A stretch of 64,000 nt of DNA. Source: Sporolactobacillus sp. Y61 (GTDB lineage Bacteria; Bacillota; Bacilli; Bacillales; Sporolactobacillaceae). Shown piece by piece: positions 1 to 9,689 of the stretch. Position numbers and translations under genes: made by a program. The DNA lies in contig NZ_CP159510.1 of NCBI RefSeq assembly GCF_040529185.1, positions 3,038,001 through 3,102,000 on the forward strand. The letters are read 5' to 3'. Position 1 is the stretch's first letter. Every line of letters starts with the position of its first letter. The notes below the pieces were generated by a model that saw nothing but the letters and a program-made list of their open reading frames with translations, was not told the origin of the DNA and ran no database searches.

Positions 1-278
1 GCACTGACTTTATCCAGGCCAAGCCCTCCGAACGCTTCCGGCACATCGGCGCTGAGCAGTCCGAGTGATCCGGCCTCTTTCAGTAAACGAAGCGTCAGTT
101 CATAGTCCAGTCCCTCAATTTTCTGATCGTGCGGCACAACCGATTTTTCAATAAACTGCCGTGTGGTCTCTGCCATCATCATCTGTTCTTCCGTGAAGCC
201 TTCCGGTGTCACAGCACCGCCGGGTGATTCGGTAAACAAAAAGGCCGCACCAAAAGCTCCCTTTCTTTTTAGAGTCAT
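1..278 (-). CDS. Acyl-CoA dehydrogenase, N-terminal part (cut by window edge)
   Basis: Reading leftward from an ATG at 278-276 gives 92 codons with no stop before the window edge. The peptide has the acyl-CoA dehydrogenase N-terminal pattern: an acidic helix (EEQMMMAETTRQFIEK), then LRLLKEAGSLGLLSADVPEAFGGLGLD, a run typical of the FadE/YusJ class (inferred by recall; the run is longer in the gene). A purine-rich ribosome binding site (GGGAAGAGG) precedes the ATG. It follows fadF and the etf genes in one direction and is probably the last or a late gene of the beta-oxidation operon. It would catalyse the first, FAD-dependent oxidation of acyl-CoA and pass electrons to EtfAB. The active-site Glu lies outside the window. 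Confidence 0.85.
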   Translation of the reverse strand, partial: MTLKRKGAFGAAFLFTESPGGAVTPEGFTEEQMMMAETTRQFIEKSVVPHDQKIEGLDYELTLRLLKEAGSLGLLSADVPEAFGGLGLDKVS

Positions 279-357
279 GTTCCTCTTCCCTTCTGAAATG
301 GTCTTAAACCGTGCTGCATGTCTGCCGGGCAGCAGGGCTTCTGCGGGTCTTCCGATA

Positions 358-2559
358 TCAGGCCTGCTCTGCTCCAAATACCGATTCTGCAAGAAGTTCT
401 GCCACATCCCGGGTCCGGACTTGCTGATCAACGCCCTTTAACCTGGTCCCGTCGTCCATCATCGTCAGACAGTAGGGGCAGGCGCTGCTGATGGTGTCCG
501 GCCTGACTTCAAGCGCCTGCTCTGTTCGTGCCAGATTGATGCGTTTGCCGGCTGTCTCCTCCATCCACATCATGCCGCCCCCGGCTCCGCAGCACATCCC
601 GTTTTCACGGGACCGTTTCATTTCTGCCAGCTCAACGCCCGGAATCGCTTTCAAAATAGCCCGCGGCTGATCATACACGCCGTTGTATCGGCCCAGATAA
701 CAGGAATCGTGGTAGGTGATTCGTTCATTGACCGGATGTTCTGGTTTCAGGCGGCCGTCCCGGATCAGCTGATCCAGCAGCTGGGTATGATGCAGCACCT
801 CGGCCTGCAGCCCGAATTCCGGATACTCATTTTTAAATGTATTAAACGTATGCGGACAGGCTGTAACGATTTTTTTCACGTTGTATTTTTCAAAGACTGC
901 GATATTTTCCTGACACAACTGCTGAAATAAAAACTCATTACCCAGACGGCGCGCGGTATCACCGGAACTTTTCTCCTCATTGCCGAGCACGGCGAAGTTG
1001 ACACCGGCAGCCTGGAGCAGGCGGATAAAGGCGCGTGTGATCCGGATACTGCGGTTGTCGTAGGAGCCCATGCTGCCGACAAAAAAGAGATAGTCGAAAT
1101 CAGGATGCTCTTTCACCGTGGGGACTTCCATGCCGTCGATCCAGTTTGCCCGGTCATTGCGGCTCATGCCCCACGGATTGCCCTGGCGCTCAATGTTCTG
1201 CATGGCCCTCTGTCCCTCCTGAGGTACTTTTCCTTCAGTCAGAACCAGATAGCGGCGCAGATCAATAATTTTATCCACATGCTCATTTGCGACCGGACAT
1301 TGATCTTCACAATTACGGCAGGTGGTACAGGCCCAGATTTCCTCCTCGGTAATCACATCGCCGATCAGCTGCAGATCTTCAGCCGACCGGTCCGACGTCT
1401 TTCCCCACGAGAAGTGCTGCCAGTGGAGAGTGGGACGGATATCTGTGACCGGCCCGGCCGTCCCGGTTGCCTCGCCGGATAGCGGCTGGTCCGCGTCTTC
1501 CCGGGCTGCCGCTTCCTGAGACAGCGGGTTTCCCGGCCAGGTGCCCGGGTAATGGCGCTCCATCTGAACCGCATGCACCGTTTTCTTTGTCAGATCGACG
1601 GGGATCCAGGGCGACTTTGACGTGACCGCCGAGCCTTTTTCCGTTAAATGATCACGCATTTTCGTGATCAGGTGCATCGGCGAGAGAAACTTGCCGGTCG
1701 CCGCGGCCGGACACATATTGGTACAGCGCCCGCACTCCACACAGGCATACAGATCAAGGAGCTGCTTTCGCTCAAAATCCTCAATTCGACCTGCCCCAAA
1801 CGACTCTGCCTCTTCGTTTTCAAAATCAATCGAACGCAGCCTGCCGTCAGGATCGGTGCGGTGCAGAAAGATATTGAGCGGAGCGGTAATCAGATGAAAG
1901 TGCTTGGACTGCGGAACATACAGGGCAAAAGCGAGCAAAATCAATAGATGCATCCACCAGGCGATGTAATAAAATGCTGTTGCCGCCTCCTGTGACAGGC
2001 CCTGGAACCCGGTCGCAATCAGCGAAGAAACAGGGGTGAGCGGGGCCGGTGCTCCGTCCTGTCGCAGATGGTCAAACCCGGATGTGAACAGCACCGACAG
2101 CATCAGGGCAGCGATAAAAATGAGAACCAGAGACGGCTTAAAGCCTCGCTTCAGCCTTTTCAGCCGCTCAATATAACGACGATAAAAAGCATAGCTCACG
2201 GCAATCAGAACCAGCACGACCGTTATCTCCTGGGACAGCAGAAAAAAAGGGTAGCCCGGGATCGGCAGGTGATGCCCGGACAATCCCTTGAAAATAATAT
2301 CCAGCGCACCGAACTGAAGCACGATAAAACCGTAAAAAATAACGATATGCATAATCCCGCTTTTCGGATCTTTCAATAGTTTTTTCTGCCCGAATACCTG
2401 CGTGACAAAAGCGGAGAACCGTTCCCGGAAATCATGGCGGAAGGGCGTTTTTTTCCCCAGTTTAATATAATCATAACGATGACAGATCACCTTCACTGTC
2501 CAATAGATTCCGCAACCGGTCACCAGTACAAAGAGCAGAAAATGAATCAGCTGCAGCAT
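358..2559 (-). CDS. fadF: Membrane iron-sulfur (CCG-domain) oxidoreductase, FadF/YwjF type
   Basis: This protein probably carries electrons from reduced ETF into the menaquinone pool during beta-oxidation. The N-terminal ~220 residues hold several hydrophobic helices (NarI-like). Two ferredoxin-type clusters follow: CVECGRCTNMCP near residue 276 and CTTCRNCEDQCP near 414 (numbered from the GTG at 2568). The C-terminal half carries two heterodisulfide-reductase-like cysteine-rich domains, the second ending in MCCGAGGG. The open frame reaches a GTG at 2568, but the ATG at 2559 has the better-placed GGGAG site and is preferred (733 aa). It follows etfA by about 25 bp in the same operon, which supports the ETF-linked role. 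Function is by family and context. Confidence 0.88.
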   Translation of the reverse strand: MLQLIHFLLFVLVTGCGIYWTVKVICHRYDYIKLGKKTPFRHDFRERFSAFVTQVFGQKKLLKDPKSGIMHIVIFYGFIVLQFGALDIIFKGLSGHHLPIPGYPFFLLSQEITVVLVLIAVSYAFYRRYIERLKRLKRGFKPSLVLIFIAALMLSVLFTSGFDHLRQDGAPAPLTPVSSLIATGFQGLSQEAATAFYYIAWWMHLLILLAFALYVPQSKHFHLITAPLNIFLHRTDPDGRLRSIDFENEEAESFGAGRIEDFERKQLLDLYACVECGRCTNMCPAAATGKFLSPMHLITKMRDHLTEKGSAVTSKSPWIPVDLTKKTVHAVQMERHYPGTWPGNPLSQEAAAREDADQPLSGEATGTAGPVTDIRPTLHWQHFSWGKTSDRSAEDLQLIGDVITEEEIWACTTCRNCEDQCPVANEHVDKIIDLRRYLVLTEGKVPQEGQRAMQNIERQGNPWGMSRNDRANWIDGMEVPTVKEHPDFDYLFFVGSMGSYDNRSIRITRAFIRLLQAAGVNFAVLGNEEKSSGDTARRLGNEFLFQQLCQENIAVFEKYNVKKIVTACPHTFNTFKNEYPEFGLQAEVLHHTQLLDQLIRDGRLKPEHPVNERITYHDSCYLGRYNGVYDQPRAILKAIPGVELAEMKRSRENGMCCGAGGGMMWMEETAGKRINLARTEQALEVRPDTISSACPYCLTMMDDGTRLKGVDQQVRTRDVAELLAESVFGAEQA

Positions 2560-2584
2560 CGCAGTCACTCCCGGCTTGTTTCGA

Positions 2585-3556
2585 TTATTTTTCCGACAAG
2601 ACTTTTCTGAATGCTTCTGTCAGCTTCGGAACAATCTCAAACAGATCTCCGACAATGCCGTAATCGGCGATCTGGAAAATCGGTGCTTCAGGATCTTTAT
2701 TGATCGCCACAATCACTTTCGACTGCGACATGCCTGCCAGGTGCTGAATCGCTCCTGAAATCCCGCAGGCAATATAAAGGTCAGGCGTCACGACTTTCCC
2801 GGTCTGCCCGATCTGAAGCGCATAGTCACAGTAACCGGCGTCACAGGCGGCACGTGAAGCCCCGACTGCCCCGCCGAGCGTATCTGCCAGTTCGTAAAGC
2901 GGTTTGAATCCTTCTGCGCTTTTAACCGCCCGTCCGCCTGAGACAATCACGGCGGCTTCACTGAGATCCACTCCGGAAGCAGCTCGCCGGACCACTTCTT
3001 TCACCGTTGTCCGGATATCTTTTATTTCGACGTCAAAAGGAATCACTTCAGGAATTCGAACCGCTTCTTCCGGCTGAATATTGTTCGGGCGGATTGTAAA
3101 AAAATACTTCGGTTCCACAAACTTTTTCTTCTGGAACGCCTTGCCGGCATAGATCGGCCGGACAAAGACCGGCTCGCCGTCCTCTATCCGAACATCGGTG
3201 CAATCGGTCACCAGGCCCAGTCCGAGACGGGCGGCGATCCCGGGAGCTGCATCTTTCCCAATGCTGGTATGTCCCATAGCGATCATATCCGGTGCGGTAT
3301 GGTCGATCAACCGCAGCAAGGCCTGTCTGAAGGCGTCGGGTGTGTAATTTCTCAGGGCGTCATGAGTGATCACATACACACGGTCGGCACCGTATCGGCC
3401 CAGCTCCTGCGCCTTTTCACCTGTTTCGTCTCCGAAAAGGACTGCCGACACCTCTCCTCCTTCGGCAAGGCGTCTGGCTGCTGTCAGACTTTCAAAAGAC
3501 ACATTTCTGAGCTTCCCGCCCTTCTGTTCTGCAAACACCAGTGCTTTTTTGCTCAT
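2585..3556 (-). CDS. etfA: Electron transfer flavoprotein alpha subunit
   Basis: FAD-carrying subunit of the ETF heterodimer, which accepts electrons from acyl-CoA dehydrogenases. The N-terminal domain is followed by the conserved C-terminal FAD-binding domain: SGGRAVKS, then IGQTGKVVTPDLYIACGISG and INKDPEAPIFQIADYGIVGD. About 323 aa is normal for EtfA. An ATG at 3562 directly abuts the AAAGGAGG site, whereas the ATG at 3556 is six bases from it, so 3556 is taken as the start. It lies 58 bp after etfB and just ahead of fadF, giving an etfB-etfA-fadF electron path in the order of use. Confidence 0.95.
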   Translation of the reverse strand: MSKKALVFAEQKGGKLRNVSFESLTAARRLAEGGEVSAVLFGDETGEKAQELGRYGADRVYVITHDALRNYTPDAFRQALLRLIDHTAPDMIAMGHTSIGKDAAPGIAARLGLGLVTDCTDVRIEDGEPVFVRPIYAGKAFQKKKFVEPKYFFTIRPNNIQPEEAVRIPEVIPFDVEIKDIRTTVKEVVRRAASGVDLSEAAVIVSGGRAVKSAEGFKPLYELADTLGGAVGASRAACDAGYCDYALQIGQTGKVVTPDLYIACGISGAIQHLAGMSQSKVIVAINKDPEAPIFQIADYGIVGDLFEIVPKLTEAFRKVLSEK

Positions 3557-3619
3557 ATTCATCCTCCTTTGTCATTTCATCAGGGGAACGCCCCTGATAT
3601 GGGGTTATGAAGCAGCGGA

Positions 3620-4387
3620 TCAGACCAGATGGCACTCCGCACGCAGGACTTGCACCAGCTCATGGACCTGATCATCCGGCTCACCTTCGAGTATCCGGCC
3701 GGCGGTTTTATCCGGGGGCAGGAAGACTTCAGACACGGCGGTTTTTTCTGCCAGATCCTTCACTGCACCCAGATCGCTCAGACTCAGACGCTCTACTGGT
3801 TTTCTCTTTGCTTTCATAATCCCGGGCAGAGTCGGATAGCGTGGTTCATTCAGTCCCTGCTGCGCGGTGATGAGTACGGGCAGTGTACCGGTAACCACCT
3901 CAGTATCTCCTTCCGCGTCCCTTTCGGCTGTGAAACGGCTGCCGCTGAGCTGAAAGCCTGTGACCGCTCCGACATGGGCCATGTTCAGTTCCTCTGCCAG
4001 ACGGATCGCGACCTGCCCGGATCCGCTGTCGATCGCAAAATTGCCGCCGAGGATCAGATCAAATGGATGACGCCCAATCAGTTGTGAAAGGACCTTCGAC
4101 AAAACAAATTCATCAGTGCCGGGAAGGGTCGCCTCATCGATGAGGACCGCTTTGTCCGCCCCCATGGCCAGGGCGGTTCGCAGGGCGCTCTCGGCGCGAT
4201 CCGGTCCGACGGTGACCACCGTCACCTCGCCGCCCTGTGCATCACGGATCCTGATCGCCTCTTCAATGGCGTATTCGTCGTATGGATTGATCACAAAGCG
4301 GGCATCCGCTTCATCGATTACTCCGCCTTTGATCTGTATCTTTTCCTCAGTATCAAACGTCTGTTTCATGCATACCCAGATATTCAT
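3620..4387 (-). CDS. etfB: Electron transfer flavoprotein beta subunit
   Basis: AMP-binding subunit of ETF. The 255-aa length and the sequence (MNIWVCMKQTFDTEEK, NPYDEYAIEEAIRI, VTVGPDRAESALRTALAMGADKA) are typical of EtfB. The LILGGNFAIDSGSGQV segment corresponds to the family loop with conserved Asp/Gly residues. A GGAGTG site lies about 11 bases before the ATG. It sits between the acyl-CoA synthetase and etfA in the fatty-acid operon. Confidence 0.95.
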   Translation of the reverse strand: MNIWVCMKQTFDTEEKIQIKGGVIDEADARFVINPYDEYAIEEAIRIRDAQGGEVTVVTVGPDRAESALRTALAMGADKAVLIDEATLPGTDEFVLSKVLSQLIGRHPFDLILGGNFAIDSGSGQVAIRLAEELNMAHVGAVTGFQLSGSRFTAERDAEGDTEVVTGTLPVLITAQQGLNEPRYPTLPGIMKAKRKPVERLSLSDLGAVKDLAEKTAVSEVFLPPDKTAGRILEGEPDDQVHELVQVLRAECHLV

Positions 4388-4427
4388 GGGAAATCATCAC
4401 TCCTTAACCTGTAATGACAGGCTGCGT

Positions 4428-6017
4428 CTAGTTCACTTTCTTCGATTTACCGGCCCAGAACGGTTCCCGCAGTTTGACTTTCTGTACTTTACCTGAGGCA
4501 TTTTTTGGCAGTTCACGGACAAACGAAAAGGATTTCGGCACTTTGAACGAGGGCAGCAAGCCTTTACAGAAAGAGATCAGTTCTTCTTCGCCTGCGCCCG
4601 CCGATTCTTTCAAAACACAGATGGCATGAGGCACCTCACCCCACTTTTCGTGAGGAACAGCAATCACCGCTACTTCGAGAATGGCCGGATGCCTGTAAAG
4701 CACACCTTCCACTTCAATCGAGGAAATATTTTCTCCGCCACTGATAATGATGTCCTTTTTGCGGTCGACGATTTCGATGTACCCTTCCTCGTCAATCGTT
4801 GCCATGTCTCCTGTATGATACCAGCCGTTCTTCAGTACCTTATCCGTCTCATCCGGCTGGCGCCAATAACCTTCCATCACACTGTTTCCACGAGCAACAA
4901 TCTCCCCGATCTGCAATCCATCAGTCGCAATGTCCTGCCCCTGCTCATCAACCACACGGATATCCATATTCAGCATGGCCATGCCGGCTTTCGCCTTGAT
5001 CCGCCAGCGACTGACATCATCCTGATCCATATGAGACTTCACCTGAGACACCGTGAGAAACGGCGCTGCTTCTGTCATCCCGTAGACTTGAATAAATTCC
5101 CATTTTAAAAATTCTTCCACATGCTTCACAAAGGAAGGCGGCGGCGCAGACCCGGCGATGATCACGCGTACCTTCTGCCCGCTCCCCGCCTCTTTTGCCT
5201 TCGGATCATGGATCAGCATATTCAGGACAGTCGGGGCCATGCAGGCCACACTGACTTTTTCTTTGCGGACAAGATTAAAGATATGTGCGGGATCGATTTT
5301 CCGAATCATCACATGAGTGGCCCCCATACCGGTAAATGTAAACGGCGTGCCCCAGGCATTGACATGGAAAAGCGGCAGGGTATGGAGCAGAACATCGTCA
5401 TCGGATACGCGCAGATGAATGATTGAATTCAGCACATTAAAAAACAGGCTTCTGTGTGAGTGCATCACACCCTTCGGACGCCCGGTCGTCCCGCTGGTGT
5501 ACAGGATACAGGACAAGTCCAGCTCATCCATCTCCGGAATTTCCGGACGTTCATCCGAAAATCGGTTCAGGAAAGACTCATAGCTGGTCCATCCCTCCTT
5601 TTCATCACGTTCAGGAGATGGAAGGAGCAGAAAATGTTCAACTAATTCCAGATCCTTTTTGACCGGATCCACAAGATGCGCCAGATCGCCGTCGGCCAGA
5701 AAAATACGGGCCCCGCTGTGATTTAAAATATATGCATAATCCGCGGGAATCAGTCGTGTGTTTAATGGTACCGTCACTGCGCCGATCTGCATGACGCCGA
5801 ACATGCCTTCGAGCATCTGCAGTGTGTTGGGCGCAAGATAGGCGATGCGGTCGCCTTTTTTTATACCCAGCGCTGTCAACATGTTGGACAGCCGGTTGAC
5901 ACGTTTCTGAAACTGCCGGTAGGTCAGGCGAACGTCACCATCAATGACGGCCGTTTTGTCCGGATAATATTTCACCGCCCTCTCCAGCAGATCCGGAATA
6001 AACAAATGGTGTTTCAT
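4428..6017 (-). CDS. Medium/long-chain acyl-CoA synthetase (AMP-forming)
   Basis: Activates fatty acids to acyl-CoA by way of an acyl-adenylate. The 529-aa ANL-superfamily protein has all core motifs: the P-loop YTSGTTGRPKGVMHSH, YGMTEAAP, GWYHTGDMA, the hinge motif KDIIISGGENISSIE, and the catalytic lysine region PKNASGKVQK. A consensus AGGAGG precedes the ATG by six bases. It lies between thiolase and etfB, so it supplies the beta-oxidation enzymes encoded beside it. The chain-length preference cannot be read from the sequence. The AlkK/LcfA branch is most likely. Confidence 0.9.
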   Translation of the reverse strand: MKHHLFIPDLLERAVKYYPDKTAVIDGDVRLTYRQFQKRVNRLSNMLTALGIKKGDRIAYLAPNTLQMLEGMFGVMQIGAVTVPLNTRLIPADYAYILNHSGARIFLADGDLAHLVDPVKKDLELVEHFLLLPSPERDEKEGWTSYESFLNRFSDERPEIPEMDELDLSCILYTSGTTGRPKGVMHSHRSLFFNVLNSIIHLRVSDDDVLLHTLPLFHVNAWGTPFTFTGMGATHVMIRKIDPAHIFNLVRKEKVSVACMAPTVLNMLIHDPKAKEAGSGQKVRVIIAGSAPPPSFVKHVEEFLKWEFIQVYGMTEAAPFLTVSQVKSHMDQDDVSRWRIKAKAGMAMLNMDIRVVDEQGQDIATDGLQIGEIVARGNSVMEGYWRQPDETDKVLKNGWYHTGDMATIDEEGYIEIVDRKKDIIISGGENISSIEVEGVLYRHPAILEVAVIAVPHEKWGEVPHAICVLKESAGAGEEELISFCKGLLPSFKVPKSFSFVRELPKNASGKVQKVKLREPFWAGKSKKVN

Positions 6018-6109
6018 CGGAATCCTCCTAATGAGTGGTACGAGTTAAAAACCTCTTTGAGCCGCTCAATTTTATTCTTCGTTGACGATGACAGGCTGCC
6101 ATTTTCCTG

Positions 6110-7294
6110 TCAGGAATCCGTATTTTCAAGAATCATCGCTGTCCCCTGGCCACCGCCAATACACAGGGATGCCAGGCCAGACCTTGCCCCTGCCCGCCTC
6201 ATTCCGTAGAGCAGGGTCACCAGAATCCGGGCACCGGAGGCTCCGACCGGGTGCCCAAGCGCGATGGCTCCGCCGGATATATTGACTTTTTGCTCATCCA
6301 GATGAAGATCATCGAGAACCGCGATCGACTGAGCCGCAAAGGCTTCATTGATTTCAAAAAGGTCGATGGCATCAGCTGTCAGACCGGCTTTTTTCAATGC
6401 TTTTTTCGAGGCAGGAACCGGGCCGTAACCCATAATCGCCGGATCCAGTGCTGCATTTGCATAGGCTTTAACAGTGGCCAGAATATCCAGGCTCGCTGCC
6501 TCTGCTGCCTCACGTGCCATCAGAACAAGCATGGCGGCGCCGTCATTAATTCCGGAGGCATTACCGGCCGTCACCGTGCCGTCTTTCTTAAAAACAGGTC
6601 GCAAACGGCTCAGTTTTTCGAGAGTTGTCCCATGCCGCGGGTGTTCATCTGTGCTGATGATCACCTTTTCCCGCTTTACATGCGTTTCGACCGGGATGAT
6701 TTCTGCATCGAAATGTCCGGCTTTCTGAGCCGCTTCTGCCTTCCTCTGGCTGTTTACCGCAAAGGCGTCCTGCCTTTCTCGATCGATTTTCCAGCGCTCC
6801 GCGATGTTTTCTGCCGTGATCCCCATATGATTCTGGCTGAACGCATCCAGCAGTGCATCTTTGAGCATGGAATCCACCGTCCGCGTATCACCCATCTTGT
6901 GACCCCATCGATAATTTTCGAGCAGAAAAGGGGCCTGACTCATATTTTCTGTTCCGCCGGCCAGAACCGTGTCTGCTTCCCCGAGCGCGATCGACTGAGC
7001 CGCGAGAATAACCGAACGCAGGCCGGATCCGCAGACCATATTGACAGTCAGTGCGGGCGTTGTTTCCGGAATGCCTGCTTTCAGGCTGACCTGACGGGCG
7101 ACGTTCTGGCCAAGCCCGGCGGACAGCACATTGCCAATGATGACGTCGTCAATCCGGTCTGCAGAGATACCGGCACGCCGCACCGCTTCCCTGGCTGCAA
7201 CAGCACCCAGGTCGATCGCGGAAATCCGTGACAGTCCGCCACCAAAACTGCCGATGGGTGTCCGCGCCGCACCAACAATAACCACTTCTCTCAT
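6110..7294 (-). CDS. Acetyl-CoA C-acyltransferase (thiolase)
   Basis: Cleaves 3-ketoacyl-CoA with CoA, the last step of beta-oxidation. The 394-aa protein carries the nucleophilic cysteine in VCGSGLRSV (near residue 90), the INEAFAAQ loop, the [16 protein letters not shown] histidine motif and the C-terminal [10 protein letters not shown] cysteine motif, so both catalytic Cys and the His are present. A site of AAAGGGTGG lies seven bases before the ATG. Neighbours are the enoyl-CoA hydratase upstream and the acyl-CoA synthetase downstream. Whether it acts on acetoacetyl-CoA only or on longer chains is not resolvable here. Confidence 0.93.
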   Translation of the reverse strand: MREVVIVGAARTPIGSFGGGLSRISAIDLGAVAAREAVRRAGISADRIDDVIIGNVLSAGLGQNVARQVSLKAGIPETTPALTVNMVCGSGLRSVILAAQSIALGEADTVLAGGTENMSQAPFLLENYRWGHKMGDTRTVDSMLKDALLDAFSQNHMGITAENIAERWKIDRERQDAFAVNSQRKAEAAQKAGHFDAEIIPVETHVKREKVIISTDEHPRHGTTLEKLSRLRPVFKKDGTVTAGNASGINDGAAMLVLMAREAAEAASLDILATVKAYANAALDPAIMGYGPVPASKKALKKAGLTADAIDLFEINEAFAAQSIAVLDDLHLDEQKVNISGGAIALGHPVGASGARILVTLLYGMRRAGARSGLASLCIGGGQGTAMILENTDS

Positions 7295-7366
7295 GATTCA
7301 TCCACCCTTTTAAACCAGAGCACACGCATGAGGCGAAGGTGATCCGGTTTAAATTTTACTGTCTGA

Positions 7367-8152
7367 TTATTTCCCCGGAAAACGGGGCTGGCGCTTCTCG
7401 ATAAAAGCCGCCATACCCTCGCTCCGGTCTTCAGTATGGAATAAGGCTTCAAATGTCTTGATTTCCAGTTCAAGTGCCGTATCAAGGTCACAGTCCATGC
7501 CCTTCCGGATCAGCTGTTTCAGCCGGCTGACAGCGACCGGTGAACGGCTGACAAGGGTCCGCGCCAGTTGAGCAGCCTGATGATCCAGTTCCTGCCTGGA
7601 ATCCGTAATCGCGGAGACAAGGCCGAGCTGATAAGCACGTTCGGCGCTCACCGGCACACCGGTGAGCAGCAGTTCTTTTGCGGGTGCTTCACCGATCAGT
7701 CTCGGCAGTCGCTGCGACCCGCCGAATCCGGGGATGATCCCGAGACTCACCTCAGGCAGACCGAAACGCGCATTCCGGCTGGCAATCCGCAGATCACAGG
7801 CGAGCGCAAGTTCACATCCGCCACCTAGTGCGTAGCCATTGACCGCGGCAATGACCGGTTTTTCAAACTGTTCTATCTGCGCCATCAGCTGATGACCGGC
7901 TGCTGAAAATTGCCTGGCTTCAGCCGGATTCATGGCGCTCATTTCGCCAATATCTGCACCGGCTATAAAAGATTTCTCACCGGAGCCGGTCAGAATCACT
8001 GCACGGATATCGGAGCGGCCCGCAAATGTATCAAAGGCTTCTGCCAGCTCGCGGATCACCCGGCTGTTCAGGGCGTTGAGCGCGCTTGGACGACTGATCG
8101 TCATTTTACCGACTGCACCGTCGACGGACACTTCGACAGGTTTGTTATCCAT
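7367..8152 (-). CDS. Enoyl-CoA hydratase (crotonase family)
   Basis: Hydrates trans-2-enoyl-CoA to 3-hydroxyacyl-CoA. The crotonase oxyanion hole segments (FIAGADIGEM and ALGGGCELALACD) and both catalytic acidic positions, the second in LPEVSLGIIPGFGG, are present. The open frame extends upstream to 8311 into the preceding gene, but the ATG at 8152 follows an AAGGA site by seven bases and gives 261 aa, the family norm. That start is four bases past the stop of the dehydrogenase gene, so the two are translationally close and co-transcribed. Confidence 0.92.
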   Translation of the reverse strand: MDNKPVEVSVDGAVGKMTISRPSALNALNSRVIRELAEAFDTFAGRSDIRAVILTGSGEKSFIAGADIGEMSAMNPAEARQFSAAGHQLMAQIEQFEKPVIAAVNGYALGGGCELALACDLRIASRNARFGLPEVSLGIIPGFGGSQRLPRLIGEAPAKELLLTGVPVSAERAYQLGLVSAITDSRQELDHQAAQLARTLVSRSPVAVSRLKQLIRKGMDCDLDTALELEIKTFEALFHTEDRSEGMAAFIEKRQPRFPGK

Positions 8153-8156
8153 CAAC

Positions 8157-9014
8157 TCATCCTTTTTCATAGTGATAAAACCCTCTGCCTGTTTTCCTGC
8201 CGAGCCATCCGGCCTGCACATACTTTCTGAGCAGCGGGCAGGGTCGATATTTTGGATCGCCATAACCCTGATAGAGCACTTCCATAATGGACAGGCACGT
8301 ATCCAGTCCAATCAGATCCGCCAGGGCAAGCGGTCCCATCGGATGATTAGCGCCAAGCCGCATCACCTGATCGATTTCCTCTGCTCCGGATACGCCTTCA
8401 TAGACACAATAGACCGCTTCATTAATCATCGGCAGCAAAATCCGATTCGCTGCGAACCCGGGAAAATCATTAATTTTAACAGGTACTTTTCCCAATGCTT
8501 CGGCAAGATGCAGGGTCGTCTGCAGCGTCTTTTCCGATGTATCCAGTCCTCTGACCACTTCAACCAGTTTCATGACCGGTACCGGATTAAAAAAATGCAT
8601 ACCTATGACCTGACCGGACCGGCGGGTCACCGAGGCGATTTCCGTTATCGCGATGGATGACGTATTGCTTGCCAGAATGGCCTTTTGACCGGCCAGCTGA
8701 TCCAGCTGCCGGAAAATACGCTTCTTAATATTCGGATCCTCCGTCGCCGCTTCAATAATAAAATCGGCACTGGCTGTTGCCTCAATATCTGCAGCGACAT
8801 GAATGTTTTCAATCACCCCTCCTCTTTCGGCTTCAGTGATCCTCCCTTTTTTCACTGATCGCGCAAGGTGATCGGCGATACGCTCCTTTCCCTTCTGAAT
8901 CCGCTCCTCCGTTATGTCGTTCAGTAATACCTTCTTCCCTCCCTGAGCCATGACCTGAGCGATACCCGCACCCATTTGGCCCGAACCGATAACTGCTACT
9001 GTATGAATTGGCAT
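8157..9014 (-). CDS. 3-hydroxyacyl-CoA (3-hydroxybutyryl-CoA) dehydrogenase
   Basis: NAD-dependent oxidation of 3-hydroxyacyl-CoA. The 285-aa protein opens with a Rossmann motif ([13 protein letters not shown]) and contains the signature [16 protein letters not shown] with the catalytic His. The C-terminal domain has [12 protein letters not shown] and [20 protein letters not shown]. It is the first gene of the leftward beta-oxidation operon, with the cre site 55-68 bp upstream of its ATG. It belongs to the Hbd/MmgB class. Confidence 0.94.
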   Translation of the reverse strand: MPIHTVAVIGSGQMGAGIAQVMAQGGKKVLLNDITEERIQKGKERIADHLARSVKKGRITEAERGGVIENIHVAADIEATASADFIIEAATEDPNIKKRIFRQLDQLAGQKAILASNTSSIAITEIASVTRRSGQVIGMHFFNPVPVMKLVEVVRGLDTSEKTLQTTLHLAEALGKVPVKINDFPGFAANRILLPMINEAVYCVYEGVSGAEEIDQVMRLGANHPMGPLALADLIGLDTCLSIMEVLYQGYGDPKYRPCPLLRKYVQAGWLGRKTGRGFYHYEKG

Positions 9015-9068
9015 GAATGCTCCTCCCTGAGTACCGTAATCTGGTTGGTCATATCAATATTTGTCGAA

Positions 9069-9082
9069 TGTAATCGCTTTCA
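9069..9082 (-). promoter_or_regulatory. cre site (CcpA operator) of the beta-oxidation operon
   Basis: TGTAATCGCTTTCA matches the cre consensus TGWAANCGNTNWCA at every position. It lies 55-68 bp upstream of the first ATG of the fatty-acid operon, where CcpA binding would be expected to repress when glucose is present. I could not place a convincing -35/-10 pair beside it. Confidence 0.7.
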
Positions 9083-9632
9083 TTTACATGCCTTTTCTTC
9101 CTCAGGATCTGTTAGCCATGAAGAAGACCTGACAAAGCATGCCTTCCGGCGATGGCTTAGCCTTAATTGCCCTTGTGATCATCCTTAAAATGATTTCATT
9201 TTCTTTTTTATTGTGCGAAAAAGTTATAGTGCGAAAAAGTCAGATGTTTTTCATCATTCCATGCGGTTTGCATCCGTCAGGAAGCCATGCTGAGCGCAGC
9301 TTTCCACTCGGATTGTTTTTTGAGAAGGCATGAAAGGACAAACGATTATTCAGTTGAAAGATGGCAGACAGGTAATAGTGATCGTTACTGAGAAGTTTTT
9401 GTTTTTGATCTTTGATCGTCGATATATTTTTCATGAAGGCCTGTCATGAAAAGACAGATTCACAGACTTTTAATTCCATGCACAGGTTTGTTTGAAATGG
9501 TGAAGACCAGTCTTCAAGTGAATAAATAACCTAACTGGGAGGAGGATCTCAAACTATCTGTTTGAGATTAATTTAATCATACGGACTGAAAACCTGTTTG
9601 TCAATTAAAAAGTTCAAATATTAGACACATTT
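9083..9632. other. 550-bp non-coding spacer with short repeats
   Basis: No credible gene. Visible structure: a 12-bp direct repeat GTGCGAAAAAGT at 9213-9224 and 9229-9240 (16-bp period); an inverted repeat TTTTCATG / CATGAAAA at 9428-9435 and 9445-9452; and a perfect 9-bp inverted repeat ATCTCAAAC / GTTTGAGAT at 9546-9554 and 9560-9568. The last could be an operator or a weak terminator after spoVR. It has no clear T-run. Confidence 0.5.
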
Positions 9633-9680
9633 TATCCCGCCTGCACAAGCACGTCCTGTGCGCCCGGAACCCCCCGCTGA
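9633..9680 (-). repeat. Dispersed repeat, copy A (short, core only)
   Basis: On the minus strand this reads GGGCGCACAGGACGTGC then TTGTGCAGGCG, the core shared by three other intergenic sites in the window. It lies directly after the spoVR stop codon. The right half of the element seen in copies B, C and D is absent here. Confidence 0.65.
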
Positions 9681-9689
9681 TACCCGCTT

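Noticed and set aside
6251..7231. 326-codon plus-strand frame in the thiolase region
   Set aside because: It is antisense to the thiolase, which has all catalytic motifs.
9240..9434. 64-codon minus frame in the spacer upstream of the beta-oxidation operon
   Set aside because: No ribosome binding site and no recognisable protein features.
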